From contig NZ_JACHJP010000002.1 in the NCBI RefSeq assembly GCF_014203715.1, positions 186,001 through 250,000 of the forward strand: a stretch of DNA of 64,000 nt, written 5' to 3'. The notes under the pieces were generated by a model, which saw only the letters and a program-made list of their open reading frames with translations, was not told the origin of the DNA and made no database searches. This DNA is from Streptosporangium saharense. Its GTDB lineage: Bacteria > Actinomycetota > Actinomycetes > Streptosporangiales > Streptosporangiaceae. Positions 46,933 to 54,650 of the stretch are shown piece by piece (positions within the stretch are counted from its first letter, which is position 1; every line of letters starts with the position of its first letter). Made by a program: the position numbers and the translations under genes.

Positions 46933-48188
46933 GCCCCCGACTCCTGTGGTCGCGGCCACCGGGCGGTGCGGATGACCCGCTTGCTCAGGGCGTAGACCCC
47001 GGCGGCCAGGAAGACGCCGCTGACGGCCAGCACCGCGGGGACAGGCCCGGCGTACTCCAGCAGGAGCCCGGCGACGAACGGGCCTAGGGCCGCGCCGACC
47101 GTGAGCATGGTGATGGTCGCGGTGATGGTCCGGCCGCGCAGGGCGTCGTCCACCTGGCGGAAGATCAGGATGTCGACCAGCACCATGGTCGCCGGCAGCG
47201 GCAGCACCGCCAGCGCCAGCACCACGCCGTACCACCAGAAGCCAAGCGGCACGGCCAGCGCCGCGGTGAGCGCGCCGCCCCAGACGTAGAGCCCGATCAG
47301 CAGCGCGCCGGGGCTCAGGTGCCTGTGCAGTAGACCGACCAGCCCGGCCCCGGCCAGCCCGCCGACCGACACGATCGTGAAGGCGAACCCGACCTCGGCC
47401 TCGGAGCCGCCGTTCGCCCTGATCAGGACGACCACCAGCAGGTCGAGCGCGGAGCCGCCGAGGTTGAGCACGCTCAGCGCGATGATCGAGGCGCGCAGCA
47501 CCGGGACGCGCAGCAGCAGCGCCAGCCCGCCCAGCATGCCCCCGCCCGGCTGCGCCCGCCGCTCCCGGCTCGCCTCTTTGTCCCTGGGTACGGCCAGCGC
47601 GCACAGCGCCGAGACGACGTAACCGGCCACGATGCCGACGACGGGCAGGGTGCGGGAGGCCGCGTAGAGCATGCCGCCGAGCGCCGGGCCGAGGATCGAG
47701 GCGCTGTGCGACCTGACCTCCTCCTGCGTCAGCGCGCTGGTCAACTGGGCGGGCGGGACGACGCTGCGGGTGGCGAGCATGCGGGCCCCGCTGGACAGCG
47801 GCTGGGTGAGGCCGGTGACCGCCGCGAGGGCGAGCAGATGGACGACGCCGGGCGTGCCGAAGGTCAGGGCGAGCAGGAGCGTGGCGAAGGCCAGCGCCCG
47901 CACCAGCTCGGAGACGATGAGCAGGGTCCTGCGGTCGTAGCGGTCGAGGATCGCCCCGGCGGGGACGCCCGCCGCGAAGGCGGTCACCCCGGTGACGAGG
48001 CCGTACAGACCGGCGACCATCGCCGAGCTGGTCACCGCGAGCACCAGCACGGGGATGGCGACCAGGGCCATGTTCACCGACATCGCCGCGCCCGCGCCGC
48101 CGACCCACAGGGCCTGGAAGCGCCGGTTACGACGTAACGGCAGATCGGCGGAGTCCGCCTGAGCCTGGGGCGTTTCTGTCACCGTCAT
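46929..48188 (-). CDS. MFS exporter (probable peptide or drug efflux)
   Basis: A 419-residue MFS transporter of the MFS_3/enterobactin-exporter type: F-Q-A-L-W-V-G-G-A-G-A-A-M-S, D-R-Y-D-R-R-T-L-L, about twelve membrane segments, and R-G-R-T-I-T-A-T-I-T-M. The ATG at 48188 (M-T-V-T-E-T-P) is preferred to one at 48215, as GAAGG precedes it. It is divergent from an ArsR-like regulator across an operator-like inverted repeat. As the only exporter inside the cluster it is the natural candidate for export of, and self-resistance to, the NRPS product. Confidence 0.85.
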   Translation of the reverse strand: MTVTETPQAQADSADLPLRRNRRFQALWVGGAGAAMSVNMALVAIPVLVLAVTSSAMVAGLYGLVTGVTAFAAGVPAGAILDRYDRRTLLIVSELVRALAFATLLLALTFGTPGVVHLLALAAVTGLTQPLSSGARMLATRSVVPPAQLTSALTQEEVRSHSASILGPALGGMLYAASRTLPVVGIVAGYVVSALCALAVPRDKEASRERRAQPGGGMLGGLALLLRVPVLRASIIALSVLNLGGSALDLLVVVLIRANGGSEAEVGFAFTIVSVGGLAGAGLVGLLHRHLSPGALLIGLYVWGGALTAALAVPLGFWWYGVVLALAVLPLPATMVLVDILIFRQVDDALRGRTITATITMLTVGAALGPFVAGLLLEYAGPVPAVLAVSGVFLAAGVYALSKRVIRTARWPRPQESGA

Positions 48189-48235
48189 CGTCTTCGCCTT
48201 CGTTCTCGGTGTCATGATCGTTCACATCGTCACAT

Positions 48236-48257
48236 ACATTCATGCTAACGTGAATGT
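48236..48257. promoter_or_regulatory. Operator-like inverted repeat upstream of ArsR-like gene
   Basis: Perfect 7-base arms ACATTCA (48236-48242) and TGAATGT (48251-48257) separated by 8 bases, in an AT-rich intergenic region between the MFS exporter and the ArsR-like regulator. Position and symmetry suit autoregulation by the regulator with control of the exporter. Confidence 0.6.
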
Positions 48258-48298
48258 TGACGGATGCGCTACTGTTACGCAACCAGTGAAGTTGACCG

Positions 48299-48943
48299 GT
48301 GATGGAGCCCGAGATGATGGAAGCCAGCCTGTCCGAGAGCGTGGTCGTCGACGTCCGCAGGATCACCGACCTGGAGACCCTCCGCATGCTCGCGGACCCT
48401 CTGCGCCTGTCGATCCTCGCCGCCTTCCCCAGCGGGGAGCAGGCCGACCCCCTCACGGTCAAGGAGCTGGCCGAACGGCTCGGCGAGAACCAGACGAAGC
48501 TGTACCGGCACATCAAACAGCTCGAAGAGGCCAACCTCATCTACGTCGCGCAGACCAGGGTGGTCTCCGGGATCATCGAGAAGCGCTACCGGCCGACGTA
48601 CCGGAAACTCACCATCGAGAACGACGTGTTCAACCTGGCCCAGGACTCAGAGGACTTCAGCGACACCACCCTGGCGCTGCTCGAATCGGCCCGCGACCGG
48701 CTACGCGCCGACCTGCGCGCGGGCCGCGTCCCCCTCGACCCCCCCGCCTACGGCCCCGACCTCAGCCTCCAGATCAGCAGCGTCCGGGTGAACATGACGC
48801 CGGAGCGATATGTGCGGGTGCGCACCGCGATAACCGAGCTGATAGAGCAGGAGGCCCACAGCGACGAGGGCCCCGGCGTCCTCCCCGTCGTGATGCACGC
48901 CCTCCTCTACCCCACCCTGGAGGAACAGCCGAAGGCCCCGTGA
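48299..48943 (+). CDS. ArsR-like winged-helix regulator
   Basis: A 214-residue regulator with an N-terminal ArsR-type winged helix: L-R-M-L-A-D-P-L-R-L-S-I-L-A-A-F, L-T-V-K-E-L-A-E-R-L-G-E-N-Q-T-K-L-Y-R-H-I-K-Q-L. A longer helical C-terminal part follows, as in HTH_20 proteins. The start is GTG 48299; nearby ATGs (48302, 48314, 48317) are alternatives. It is divergent from the MFS exporter and coupled by a four-base overlap to the hydrolase downstream. Likely represses the exporter until the peptide appears. Confidence 0.85.
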   Translation: MMEPEMMEASLSESVVVDVRRITDLETLRMLADPLRLSILAAFPSGEQADPLTVKELAERLGENQTKLYRHIKQLEEANLIYVAQTRVVSGIIEKRYRPTYRKLTIENDVFNLAQDSEDFSDTTLALLESARDRLRADLRAGRVPLDPPAYGPDLSLQISSVRVNMTPERYVRVRTAITELIEQEAHSDEGPGVLPVVMHALLYPTLEEQPKAP

Positions 48944-49764
48944 GCGTGGAGCTCACCATGCCCAGCGGTGGGGGAGCGGTCGGCGTCCTCGTCCTGTCCG
49001 GCTCCAGCGGGCGGATCGAGACGGAACGGTCACGTCTACTGGCCCGGCAGGGCGCCGTCGCACTGCCGATCCGCTGGTTCGGCGGCCCCGGCCAGCCAGA
49101 GGGGATCTGCGAGATCCCGCTGGAGACCTTCGGCGACGCGGTGGACCTCCTCCTGGACACCGGGGTACGGCACATCGGCATCCTCGGGGTCTCCAAGGGC
49201 GCCGAGGCCGCGCTGCTCTTCGCCGGACTCGACCCCCGCGTCGACGCGGTGGTCGCGCTCTCGCCCACCTCGCTCGTCTGGGCGAACGTCGGACTCGGTG
49301 TCGATGGGCGCACCCACCCGTACCGGTCCTCGTGGACCTGGCGGGGTGAACCGGTGCCGTTCGTGCCCTACGACGACACCTGGGTCCCGGCCGAGCCGGA
49401 GGGGTCTCCGGTGGCCTACCGGCGGCTCTACGAGCGCAGCCGTACGAGATTCGCCGCGGAGGCGGAGGCCGCGACGATCCCCGTCGAGCGGATCGACGGC
49501 GACCTCCTGCTCGTGGCGGGCGCGGACGACCGGATGTGGCCGTCACTCACCTTCGCCGAGGAACTGGCCGCCCGCCGCATGGCGGCAGGACGTCCGGTCC
49601 GTGTCGTCAGCCACCCGGAAGCGGGCCACCGCCCCCGCCTGCCCGAAGAGTCGCCCGCCCCGGTCTCGCCCCACCGTCTGTACGGAGGCTCCCCGGCCGC
49701 GGACGCCGCCCTGGGAGCGGCGGCATGGCCGTACATCCTCAGGACGCTTCGGCTAACGCCGTGA
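48940..49764 (+). CDS. BAAT/acyl-CoA thioester hydrolase-like protein
   Basis: A 274-residue alpha/beta hydrolase of the BAAT C-terminal type. The nucleophile sits in G-V-S-K-G-A-E-A-A-L, the typical G-x-S-K-G form. The acid is in V-A-G-A-D-D-R-M-W and the catalytic His in P-E-A-G-H-R-P. BAAT relatives transfer or hydrolyse acyl groups from CoA thioesters, and bacterial members are mostly uncharacterised. GTG 48940 overlaps the ArsR stop (GTGA). Within the NRPS cluster it could edit, deacylate or inactivate the product; this is inference. Confidence 0.8.
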   Translation: MSVELTMPSGGGAVGVLVLSGSSGRIETERSRLLARQGAVALPIRWFGGPGQPEGICEIPLETFGDAVDLLLDTGVRHIGILGVSKGAEAALLFAGLDPRVDAVVALSPTSLVWANVGLGVDGRTHPYRSSWTWRGEPVPFVPYDDTWVPAEPEGSPVAYRRLYERSRTRFAAEAEAATIPVERIDGDLLLVAGADDRMWPSLTFAEELAARRMAAGRPVRVVSHPEAGHRPRLPEESPAPVSPHRLYGGSPAADAALGAAAWPYILRTLRLTP

Positions 49765-49765
49765 C

Positions 49766-49981
49766 CCGCGGTTCCGGGGCGAGGTGGACGCCGGTGACGT
49801 CGGTGGCCAGGTGCTTGCCGCGGGCCTGATCGACGAGGTGCGCATGGACGTCGTACCCGTCGTGTTCGGGTCCGGCAAGCGCTACTTCGGGTCGGTGCAC
49901 GCGCAGCACCTGTTGGAGGATCCTGACGTGGCGATTCAGGGCGACCGGGTGCTTCACCTGCGCTGCCGGGTGCGCCGCTGA
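49766..49981 (+). pseudogene. Dihydrofolate reductase/RibD C-terminal fragment
   Basis: About 70 codons match the end of RibD_C-type reductases: G-D-V-G-G-Q-V-L-A-A-G-L-I-D-E-V, V-V-P-V-V-F-G-S-G-K-R-Y-F-G, L-L-E-D-P-D-V-A-I-Q-G-D-R-V-L-H-L. The N-terminal two thirds, including the cofactor site, are missing; the frame begins two bases after the hydrolase stop. It is a truncated remnant and marks a likely recombination boundary at the right edge of the NRPS cluster. Confidence 0.75.
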
Positions 49982-50315
49982 CCGATCTGAGCGGGTACGC
50001 GAAGAAGTCCACCGTGAACGGTGACACGAGGTCGGGCCTCCGGGTCCCTGGTCGGGCAGCCGATCAGTAGAACCGGGTGAACTCAATCGCGCGTACCCGG
50101 CTGTGCGATTCTTACCGACAGCCCCGGCTCCGCCCGTGTCCGGCACAGGCGATCCGTAGCGCGGACCGGGCCGACGTCCGTGCGTTCGGCTTCGGAAACC
50201 GACACCTGCTCACCGGTCGGGAACGGTGGGGAATCCCGGGCACGAGACGCGGGGGAGCTGTGGGATCGTGGAGGCTTTGACACCACGTCCTGCCCGCCGT
50301 ACTCAGGGATTTGTC
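49982..50315. other. Intergenic region before the SARP gene
   Basis: 334 bases with no supported gene. It holds a small palindrome CACCGT-GA-ACGGTG (50010-50023) and a pair of 10-base inverted arms CGGGTACGCG (49992-50001) and CGCGTACCCG (50090-50099). The SARP promoter must be in the last 200 bases. No SARP-type heptamer repeats are seen here. Confidence 0.4.
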
Positions 50316-52925
50316 ATGAAATTTCGGATTATGGGGGCATTGTCGATACATGACGGCGCCGAGGATCGTACCCCCACCGCGCCGAAGCACCGTGACCTGC
50401 TGGCGATGTTCGTGCTCAACGCCCGCCGCCCGCTCACCGTCGAGCGGCTGCGACAGCTGCTGTGGCCGCTGGAGGAGGGCGACCGGTCGGACTCGCTGAT
50501 CCGCGGCTACGTCGGCCGACTCAGGCAGCTGATCGGCAAGGACGTCATCACCACCGTGTCCGGCACGTACACGCTGGCCGTCAACGACGACCAGCTCGAC
50601 GTCGGTCGCTTCCGCCGACTCGTGCATGAGGGGCTGTCCGGGCGTGACGGAGGGAAGCTGCGGGAGGCGCTGGACCTGTGGCGCGGGCCGGTCCTGGCGG
50701 ACGTGGACCCTGACGCGAGGCGCTGGGCCGAGACCGGGCGGCTGCGCGAGGAGCTCGAAGAGCTTCGATTACTCGCCCTTGAGCGCCGGATCGAGCTCGA
50801 CCTGGACGCGGGCCGACACCGCGAGCTGCTGTCCGAGGTGCGGGGGCTGGTCGAGCGGCACCCGCTCTGGCAGCGTTTCCGCGGCCAGCTCATGCTGGCG
50901 CTCTATCGCAGCGGGCGGCGCGTGGAGGCGCTGGCCGCGTACACGGCGCTGCGCGCCGAACTCGACGGGCACGCCGTCGAGCCCGATCCCGAGCTGCAGC
51001 TGCTCCATCACCGCATGCTGCACGACGATGTCATGCTGCACGTCTCCGCGGGCCCACCGGTGCTGTTGCCTCGGGACGTCACCCACTTCACCGGCCGCGC
51101 CGACCTGCTCGATCAGGTGTTGTCCGGCCTGGTCGTCGTGCACGGCCAGGGCGGGGTGGGCAAGTCGGCGCTCGCCGTACACGCCGCCTGGCGGCACAGG
51201 GAAAGCTTCCCCGACGGGATCCTGTACGCGGACCTGCGCGAGTCCACCCGGCCCGGCGCGATCCTGGAGGACTTCCTGCGCTGGCTCGGCTGCCCGGCCC
51301 AGGGGATACCGGCGTCGGAGGGCCAGCGGCAGCGGCTGCTGCGCACCTACACCGCCAACCGCCGCATGCTCGTCGTGCTGGACGACGTCACCGACGAGTC
51401 CCAGGTACGGCCGCTGCTCACCTCGTGCCCCACCGTGATCACCAGCCGGTCGGCGCTTGGCGGCCTGACCGGTGCCGTACGGCTGCCGCTGGGCGTCCTG
51501 GACGACGACGAGGCCCGTGACCTGCTCGTCAAACTCATCGGCGAGGAACGGGCCGACGACGGCGGGGTGCGGGAGCTGATGCGGTTCTGCGGCGGACTGC
51601 CCATCGCGTTGCGCATCGCCGGATCCCGCCTGGCCACCAGACCGGGCTGGACGCCCGGTTACCTCGCGAGCCTGCTTGAGGACGAGCGCGGACGGCTGGA
51701 CCGCCTCCACTCGGGCGACCAGACGGTCCGCAGCGTGTACGCGGTCGGCTACGAGGGCCTGCCCGCGTCGGCGCGCCGCATGGTGCGGCTGCTGGGCGCG
51801 CTCTCGGCCCCCGACGTCGCCGACTGGGCCGCCCAGGTCTTCGGCGACCAGGCCGACGCGCTCGTGGACGCCGGTCTGCTGGAGGCGCACACCGTGGATG
51901 TGGCGGGCCAGGTCCGCTACCGCATGCACGACCTGACCCGGCTCTACGCCCGCGAGCGGCTGGTGGAGGAGGAGGGCGTGCATGCCGTACGGGATGCGCT
52001 CGCGCGGCTCCAGGTCGTCGTGACCGCCCGGGTGCAGGCGTCCCGGTTCCCGCTGGTCTCCGGTGAGCCGACCATGCGCGGCTTCGTGACCAGGGACATC
52101 AAGGAGTCGGTCGAGTGGCTCGTCGCCGAGCGCGCGTTCCTCGCCGCCCTCGTCGGCGACCTGTACGGCGCCGGCCTCGACGAGGGCGCGTGGCGGCTCG
52201 CGCACCTGCTGGGCCCGTTCCTGGAACGGCGGCGCTTCCTGGACGACTGGCGGCCGGTCGCCGAGACCGGCCTCGCGGCGGCGCGGCGCACGGGTGACGC
52301 CCGCGCCGAGGCCCTGCTCCTGCGCGACCAGGGCGACCTGTGCCGGGCCGAGGGCCGGTGGGCGGAGGCGCTGGAGCTGCTCACCCGGGCGCTCGGTATG
52401 TCCAGCGGCAGGGAAGCCGCGCAGGTCCGGCGCAGGATCGGCCAGGTTCACCTGGAACAGGGCCGTCTGGACGAGGCGGAACGCCAGCTCGCCTCCTCCC
52501 TGCACGCCTTCGGCGGCGGGAGGACCGGCGCCGAGGCGCAGCAGGCGCTTGGCGCGGTGCTGCGGCGGGCCGGTCGCCCCGACGAGGCGGCCGACAGGCT
52601 CGCCGCCGCCGCGGGCTTCTTCGACGCTCTGGGCGACAGGCACCGGCACGCCGACACCCTGCTGGAGCTGGCCGCGGCACGGCTGGCGCAGCGGCGGGTG
52701 CCCGACGCCAGGGACTGCGCGCAGCGGGCCAGGTCCATCGCCGTACGGCTCGGCGACCGGCTGCTGGACGCGCACGCGCTGCTGGAGCTGGCCCGGGTCA
52801 ACCGGGCCGAGGGCGACCGCGACACGGCGCGCAAGCTGGCCGAGGACGCGTTCAAGATCTTCGACGGCATCGCCGACGAACCCGGCAGGGCGACCGCGCT
52901 GAAACTCCTCACCACCCTGCTCTGA
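50316..52925 (+). CDS. AfsR-like SARP / NB-ARC / TPR transcriptional activator
   Basis: An 869-residue activator. Residues 1-95 are the OmpR-type winged helix (F-R-I-M-G-A-L-S, R-L-R-Q-L-L-W-P, G-Y-V-G-R-L-R). Residues 95-240 form the bacterial activation domain (L-D-V-G-R-F-R-R-L, A-L-D-L-W-R-G-P, R-R-V-E-A-L-A-A-Y). Next is an NB-ARC ATPase: P-loop G-Q-G-G-V-G-K-S-A near 285, L-V-V-L-D-D-V, C-G-G-L-P-I-A-L-R. The last 250 residues are TPR-like helices. ATG 50316 (M-K-F-R-I-M-G) is chosen because homology starts there. Codon 152 is TTA (50769-50771), so synthesis may depend on the bldA tRNA. Three 11-base repeats just after the gene are a likely binding site. Confidence 0.92.
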   Translation: MKFRIMGALSIHDGAEDRTPTAPKHRDLLAMFVLNARRPLTVERLRQLLWPLEEGDRSDSLIRGYVGRLRQLIGKDVITTVSGTYTLAVNDDQLDVGRFRRLVHEGLSGRDGGKLREALDLWRGPVLADVDPDARRWAETGRLREELEELRLLALERRIELDLDAGRHRELLSEVRGLVERHPLWQRFRGQLMLALYRSGRRVEALAAYTALRAELDGHAVEPDPELQLLHHRMLHDDVMLHVSAGPPVLLPRDVTHFTGRADLLDQVLSGLVVVHGQGGVGKSALAVHAAWRHRESFPDGILYADLRESTRPGAILEDFLRWLGCPAQGIPASEGQRQRLLRTYTANRRMLVVLDDVTDESQVRPLLTSCPTVITSRSALGGLTGAVRLPLGVLDDDEARDLLVKLIGEERADDGGVRELMRFCGGLPIALRIAGSRLATRPGWTPGYLASLLEDERGRLDRLHSGDQTVRSVYAVGYEGLPASARRMVRLLGALSAPDVADWAAQVFGDQADALVDAGLLEAHTVDVAGQVRYRMHDLTRLYARERLVEEEGVHAVRDALARLQVVVTARVQASRFPLVSGEPTMRGFVTRDIKESVEWLVAERAFLAALVGDLYGAGLDEGAWRLAHLLGPFLERRRFLDDWRPVAETGLAAARRTGDARAEALLLRDQGDLCRAEGRWAEALELLTRALGMSSGREAAQVRRRIGQVHLEQGRLDEAERQLASSLHAFGGGRTGAEAQQALGAVLRRAGRPDEAADRLAAAAGFFDALGDRHRHADTLLELAAARLAQRRVPDARDCAQRARSIAVRLGDRLLDAHALLELARVNRAEGDRDTARKLAEDAFKIFDGIADEPGRATALKLLTTLL

Positions 52926-52926
52926 C

Positions 52927-52973
52927 GGCTCAACATCGCCTCAACACGGCCTCAACATCACCCGCGTTAGCTT
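52927..52973 (+). promoter_or_regulatory. SARP box: three 11-bp-spaced repeats plus -10
   Basis: GGCTCAACATC, GCCTCAACACG and GCCTCAACATC run head to tail from 52927 to 52959, putting the heptamer CTCAACA at 52929, 52940 and 52951. SARP proteins bind such direct repeats at 11-base spacing, with the last one about 8 bases before the -10. Here TAGCTT (52968-52973) starts 8 bases after the last 11-mer. The box lies between the SARP gene and the secreted protein gene. Confidence 0.75.
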
Positions 52974-53015
52974 CCTCTCGTCAGTCCAACGGACACATGA
53001 GAGAGGAAGCTCACG

Positions 53016-53522
53016 ATGACGTTCATCACCTTCCGCACCTCGATCGCCGCCCTGGCTGTCGCCGGGGCCGCGACGACCGGGCTCGTCGCCGCTCCTGCCG
53101 GTGCGACCGCTTCGGGGGCGACCTCGGCGTCCGCGATGGCGTCTGCCTCCGGCTCCTGCGGCGCGGGTGGCGCGTACATCAACTTCGCCGCGCACTACCA
53201 CAACAGCAGCCGGTACCACGTCTTCACCAAGTTCGCCTGGACGATCGCCGGGGGCGGCGTGGGCAACAAGAACAACGTCGAGTTCCGGGTGAAGCACGAC
53301 AACCGCCTTGGCCACGACCCGATCTACTGGACCTGGAGGTCCCCGGACAACATCCGCAAGGGGTACTCCGAGGTCAACTCCGGCACGCGCAACGGCGGGA
53401 ACCCGGTCCCGAGGAGCGGCATCAGGGTGCCGAAGAACAAGGCGGCGTACGTGGAGTTCAAGGCCGTCTTCGACAAGAGGGGCACCGACCCGCGCTGCAC
53501 GGGTCACACGCGCAACGTCTGA
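53016..53522 (+). CDS. Small secreted protein
   Basis: A 168-residue protein with a clear signal peptide: F-R-T-S-I-A-A-L-A-V-A-G-A-A-T-T-G-L-V-A-A-P-A-G-A. The mature part starts near S-G-S-C-G-A-G-G-A-Y-I-N-F and contains many Asn, Lys and aromatic residues plus one late cysteine (D-P-R-C-T-G-H), so one disulphide with the first Cys is likely. It is predicted extracellular and mostly beta. The ribosome site GAGAGGAAG precedes ATG 53016. The SARP box in its promoter suggests direct activation by the upstream AfsR-like protein. Family not recognised. Confidence 0.8.
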   Translation: MTFITFRTSIAALAVAGAATTGLVAAPAGATASGATSASAMASASGSCGAGGAYINFAAHYHNSSRYHVFTKFAWTIAGGGVGNKNNVEFRVKHDNRLGHDPIYWTWRSPDNIRKGYSEVNSGTRNGGNPVPRSGIRVPKNKAAYVEFKAVFDKRGTDPRCTGHTRNV

Positions 53523-53537
53523 TTCCGGTAGCTGAGG

Positions 53538-53567
53538 CGGGGCCGTGTCCTCCGGGGCGCGGCCCCG
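53538..53567 (+). terminator. Hairpin terminator after secreted protein gene
   Basis: Perfect 8-base GC-rich arms CGGGGCCG (53538-53545) and CGGCCCCG (53560-53567) with a 14-base loop, 15 bases past the stop. No U-tract follows, as is common in actinomycetes. Confidence 0.55.
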
Positions 53568-53587
53568 TCCGGTCGAGGGAGGTTCTC

Positions 53588-54628
53588 ATGAGTCGTCGTC
53601 GCGTGGCGCTCGCCGGACTCATGGTCGCGGCGGTTCTCACCGGTGGCTGTGCCGCCGTAGAGCCAACTCGTCCGTCCGCCCAGCCGCCGCCCACCCCGAT
53701 GATCGTCGCGGTCTCGTCCGACGGTGTGGTGGTGGCGGACCCCGGCAGCGGATCGTACCGGGGCTACTCCTCGCGCGGGGAACCGCGCTGGACGGACCGG
53801 GAGGCGTACCGCCAGGGCGCGGAGGTCGTCTGCGCGGCGCGCTGCCCCGACGCCGTGCTGTCCGCGCCCGCGGGTGACGTGCCGACCTGGCGGCGGCCGA
53901 TGGGTCACGCCGCGCTGGGGGGTGCCGAGGGGAAGCGGGTGCTCAGCGTACGGGGGCCTTCGGACGCCGTGCTGGCCGAAGGCGGCTGGCTCACCCTGCT
54001 CAGGGAGGGCGTGAAACGAACGCGGATCCCGATCCCCGGTGCGGCGGGGCTCCTCTGGGTTGAGGACCCGGCGCGGTCGGCCGCCCTCATCGCGTACGAC
54101 GACCCGGACGTCGCGGGGGCCGACATCCGCTGGTTCCGGCGCGACCGGCACGGCTGGCGGCCGACCGGACGCACGGTGCCCGCGGCGGGCGTGTGGGGGG
54201 CCTGCCTGGCGGACGGCGGCGATCTGACCGTGCTCACCGGTCCCGGCGCGCGGATGCTGGTGAACGGCCGCACGGTGCCGCTCCGGACCGACCTGAAGGT
54301 CGCCGCGGAGTGCGCGGCGGGCCGGGACGGCGCGGTCGTGCTGGACCGCTGGGTGGACGAGCGGGGCGTACGGCACACGGCCGTCCGGGGCGTCGGTGTG
54401 GACGGGCGTCAGACCTGGGCCAGGGAACTCGCCACCGAGGTGACGGTCGCCGCGGAGCCGGACGGTCGCCGGTTCGTGTTGGTCCACGACGGGACGGCGG
54501 AGATCGTCGACGCGCGGGGCCGTACGACATCACGGTTCGGCGGGGTGGTGGCCGCCGCGTTCGCGAGGAAGGGAGAGCTCATCACATTGGACGCGGGAGC
54601 ACGGCCTGGACGCCTCGAACTTGGTTGA
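53588..54628 (+). CDS. Putative lipoprotein, beta-propeller-like
   Basis: A 346-residue protein with a lipoprotein signal: M-S-R-R-R-V-A-L-A-G-L-M-V-A-A-V, then lipobox L-T-G-G-C at residues 17-21. The mature part has repeating V-x-x-G/D-turn-x-W units (R-W-T-D-R-E, T-W-R-R-P, I-R-W-F-R-R-D, Q-T-W-A-R-E-L), suggesting a WD40/PQQ-like propeller without catalytic signature. ATG 53588 follows GGGAGG. It is membrane-anchored outside the cell and lies 22 bases before the Ser/Thr kinase, so it may form an operon with it and act in sensing. No family name recognised. Confidence 0.7.
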   Translation: MSRRRVALAGLMVAAVLTGGCAAVEPTRPSAQPPPTPMIVAVSSDGVVVADPGSGSYRGYSSRGEPRWTDREAYRQGAEVVCAARCPDAVLSAPAGDVPTWRRPMGHAALGGAEGKRVLSVRGPSDAVLAEGGWLTLLREGVKRTRIPIPGAAGLLWVEDPARSAALIAYDDPDVAGADIRWFRRDRHGWRPTGRTVPAAGVWGACLADGGDLTVLTGPGARMLVNGRTVPLRTDLKVAAECAAGRDGAVVLDRWVDERGVRHTAVRGVGVDGRQTWARELATEVTVAAEPDGRRFVLVHDGTAEIVDARGRTTSRFGGVVAAAFARKGELITLDAGARPGRLELG

Positions 54629-54650
54629 GTGGATCAGTACCGTATGGGGC

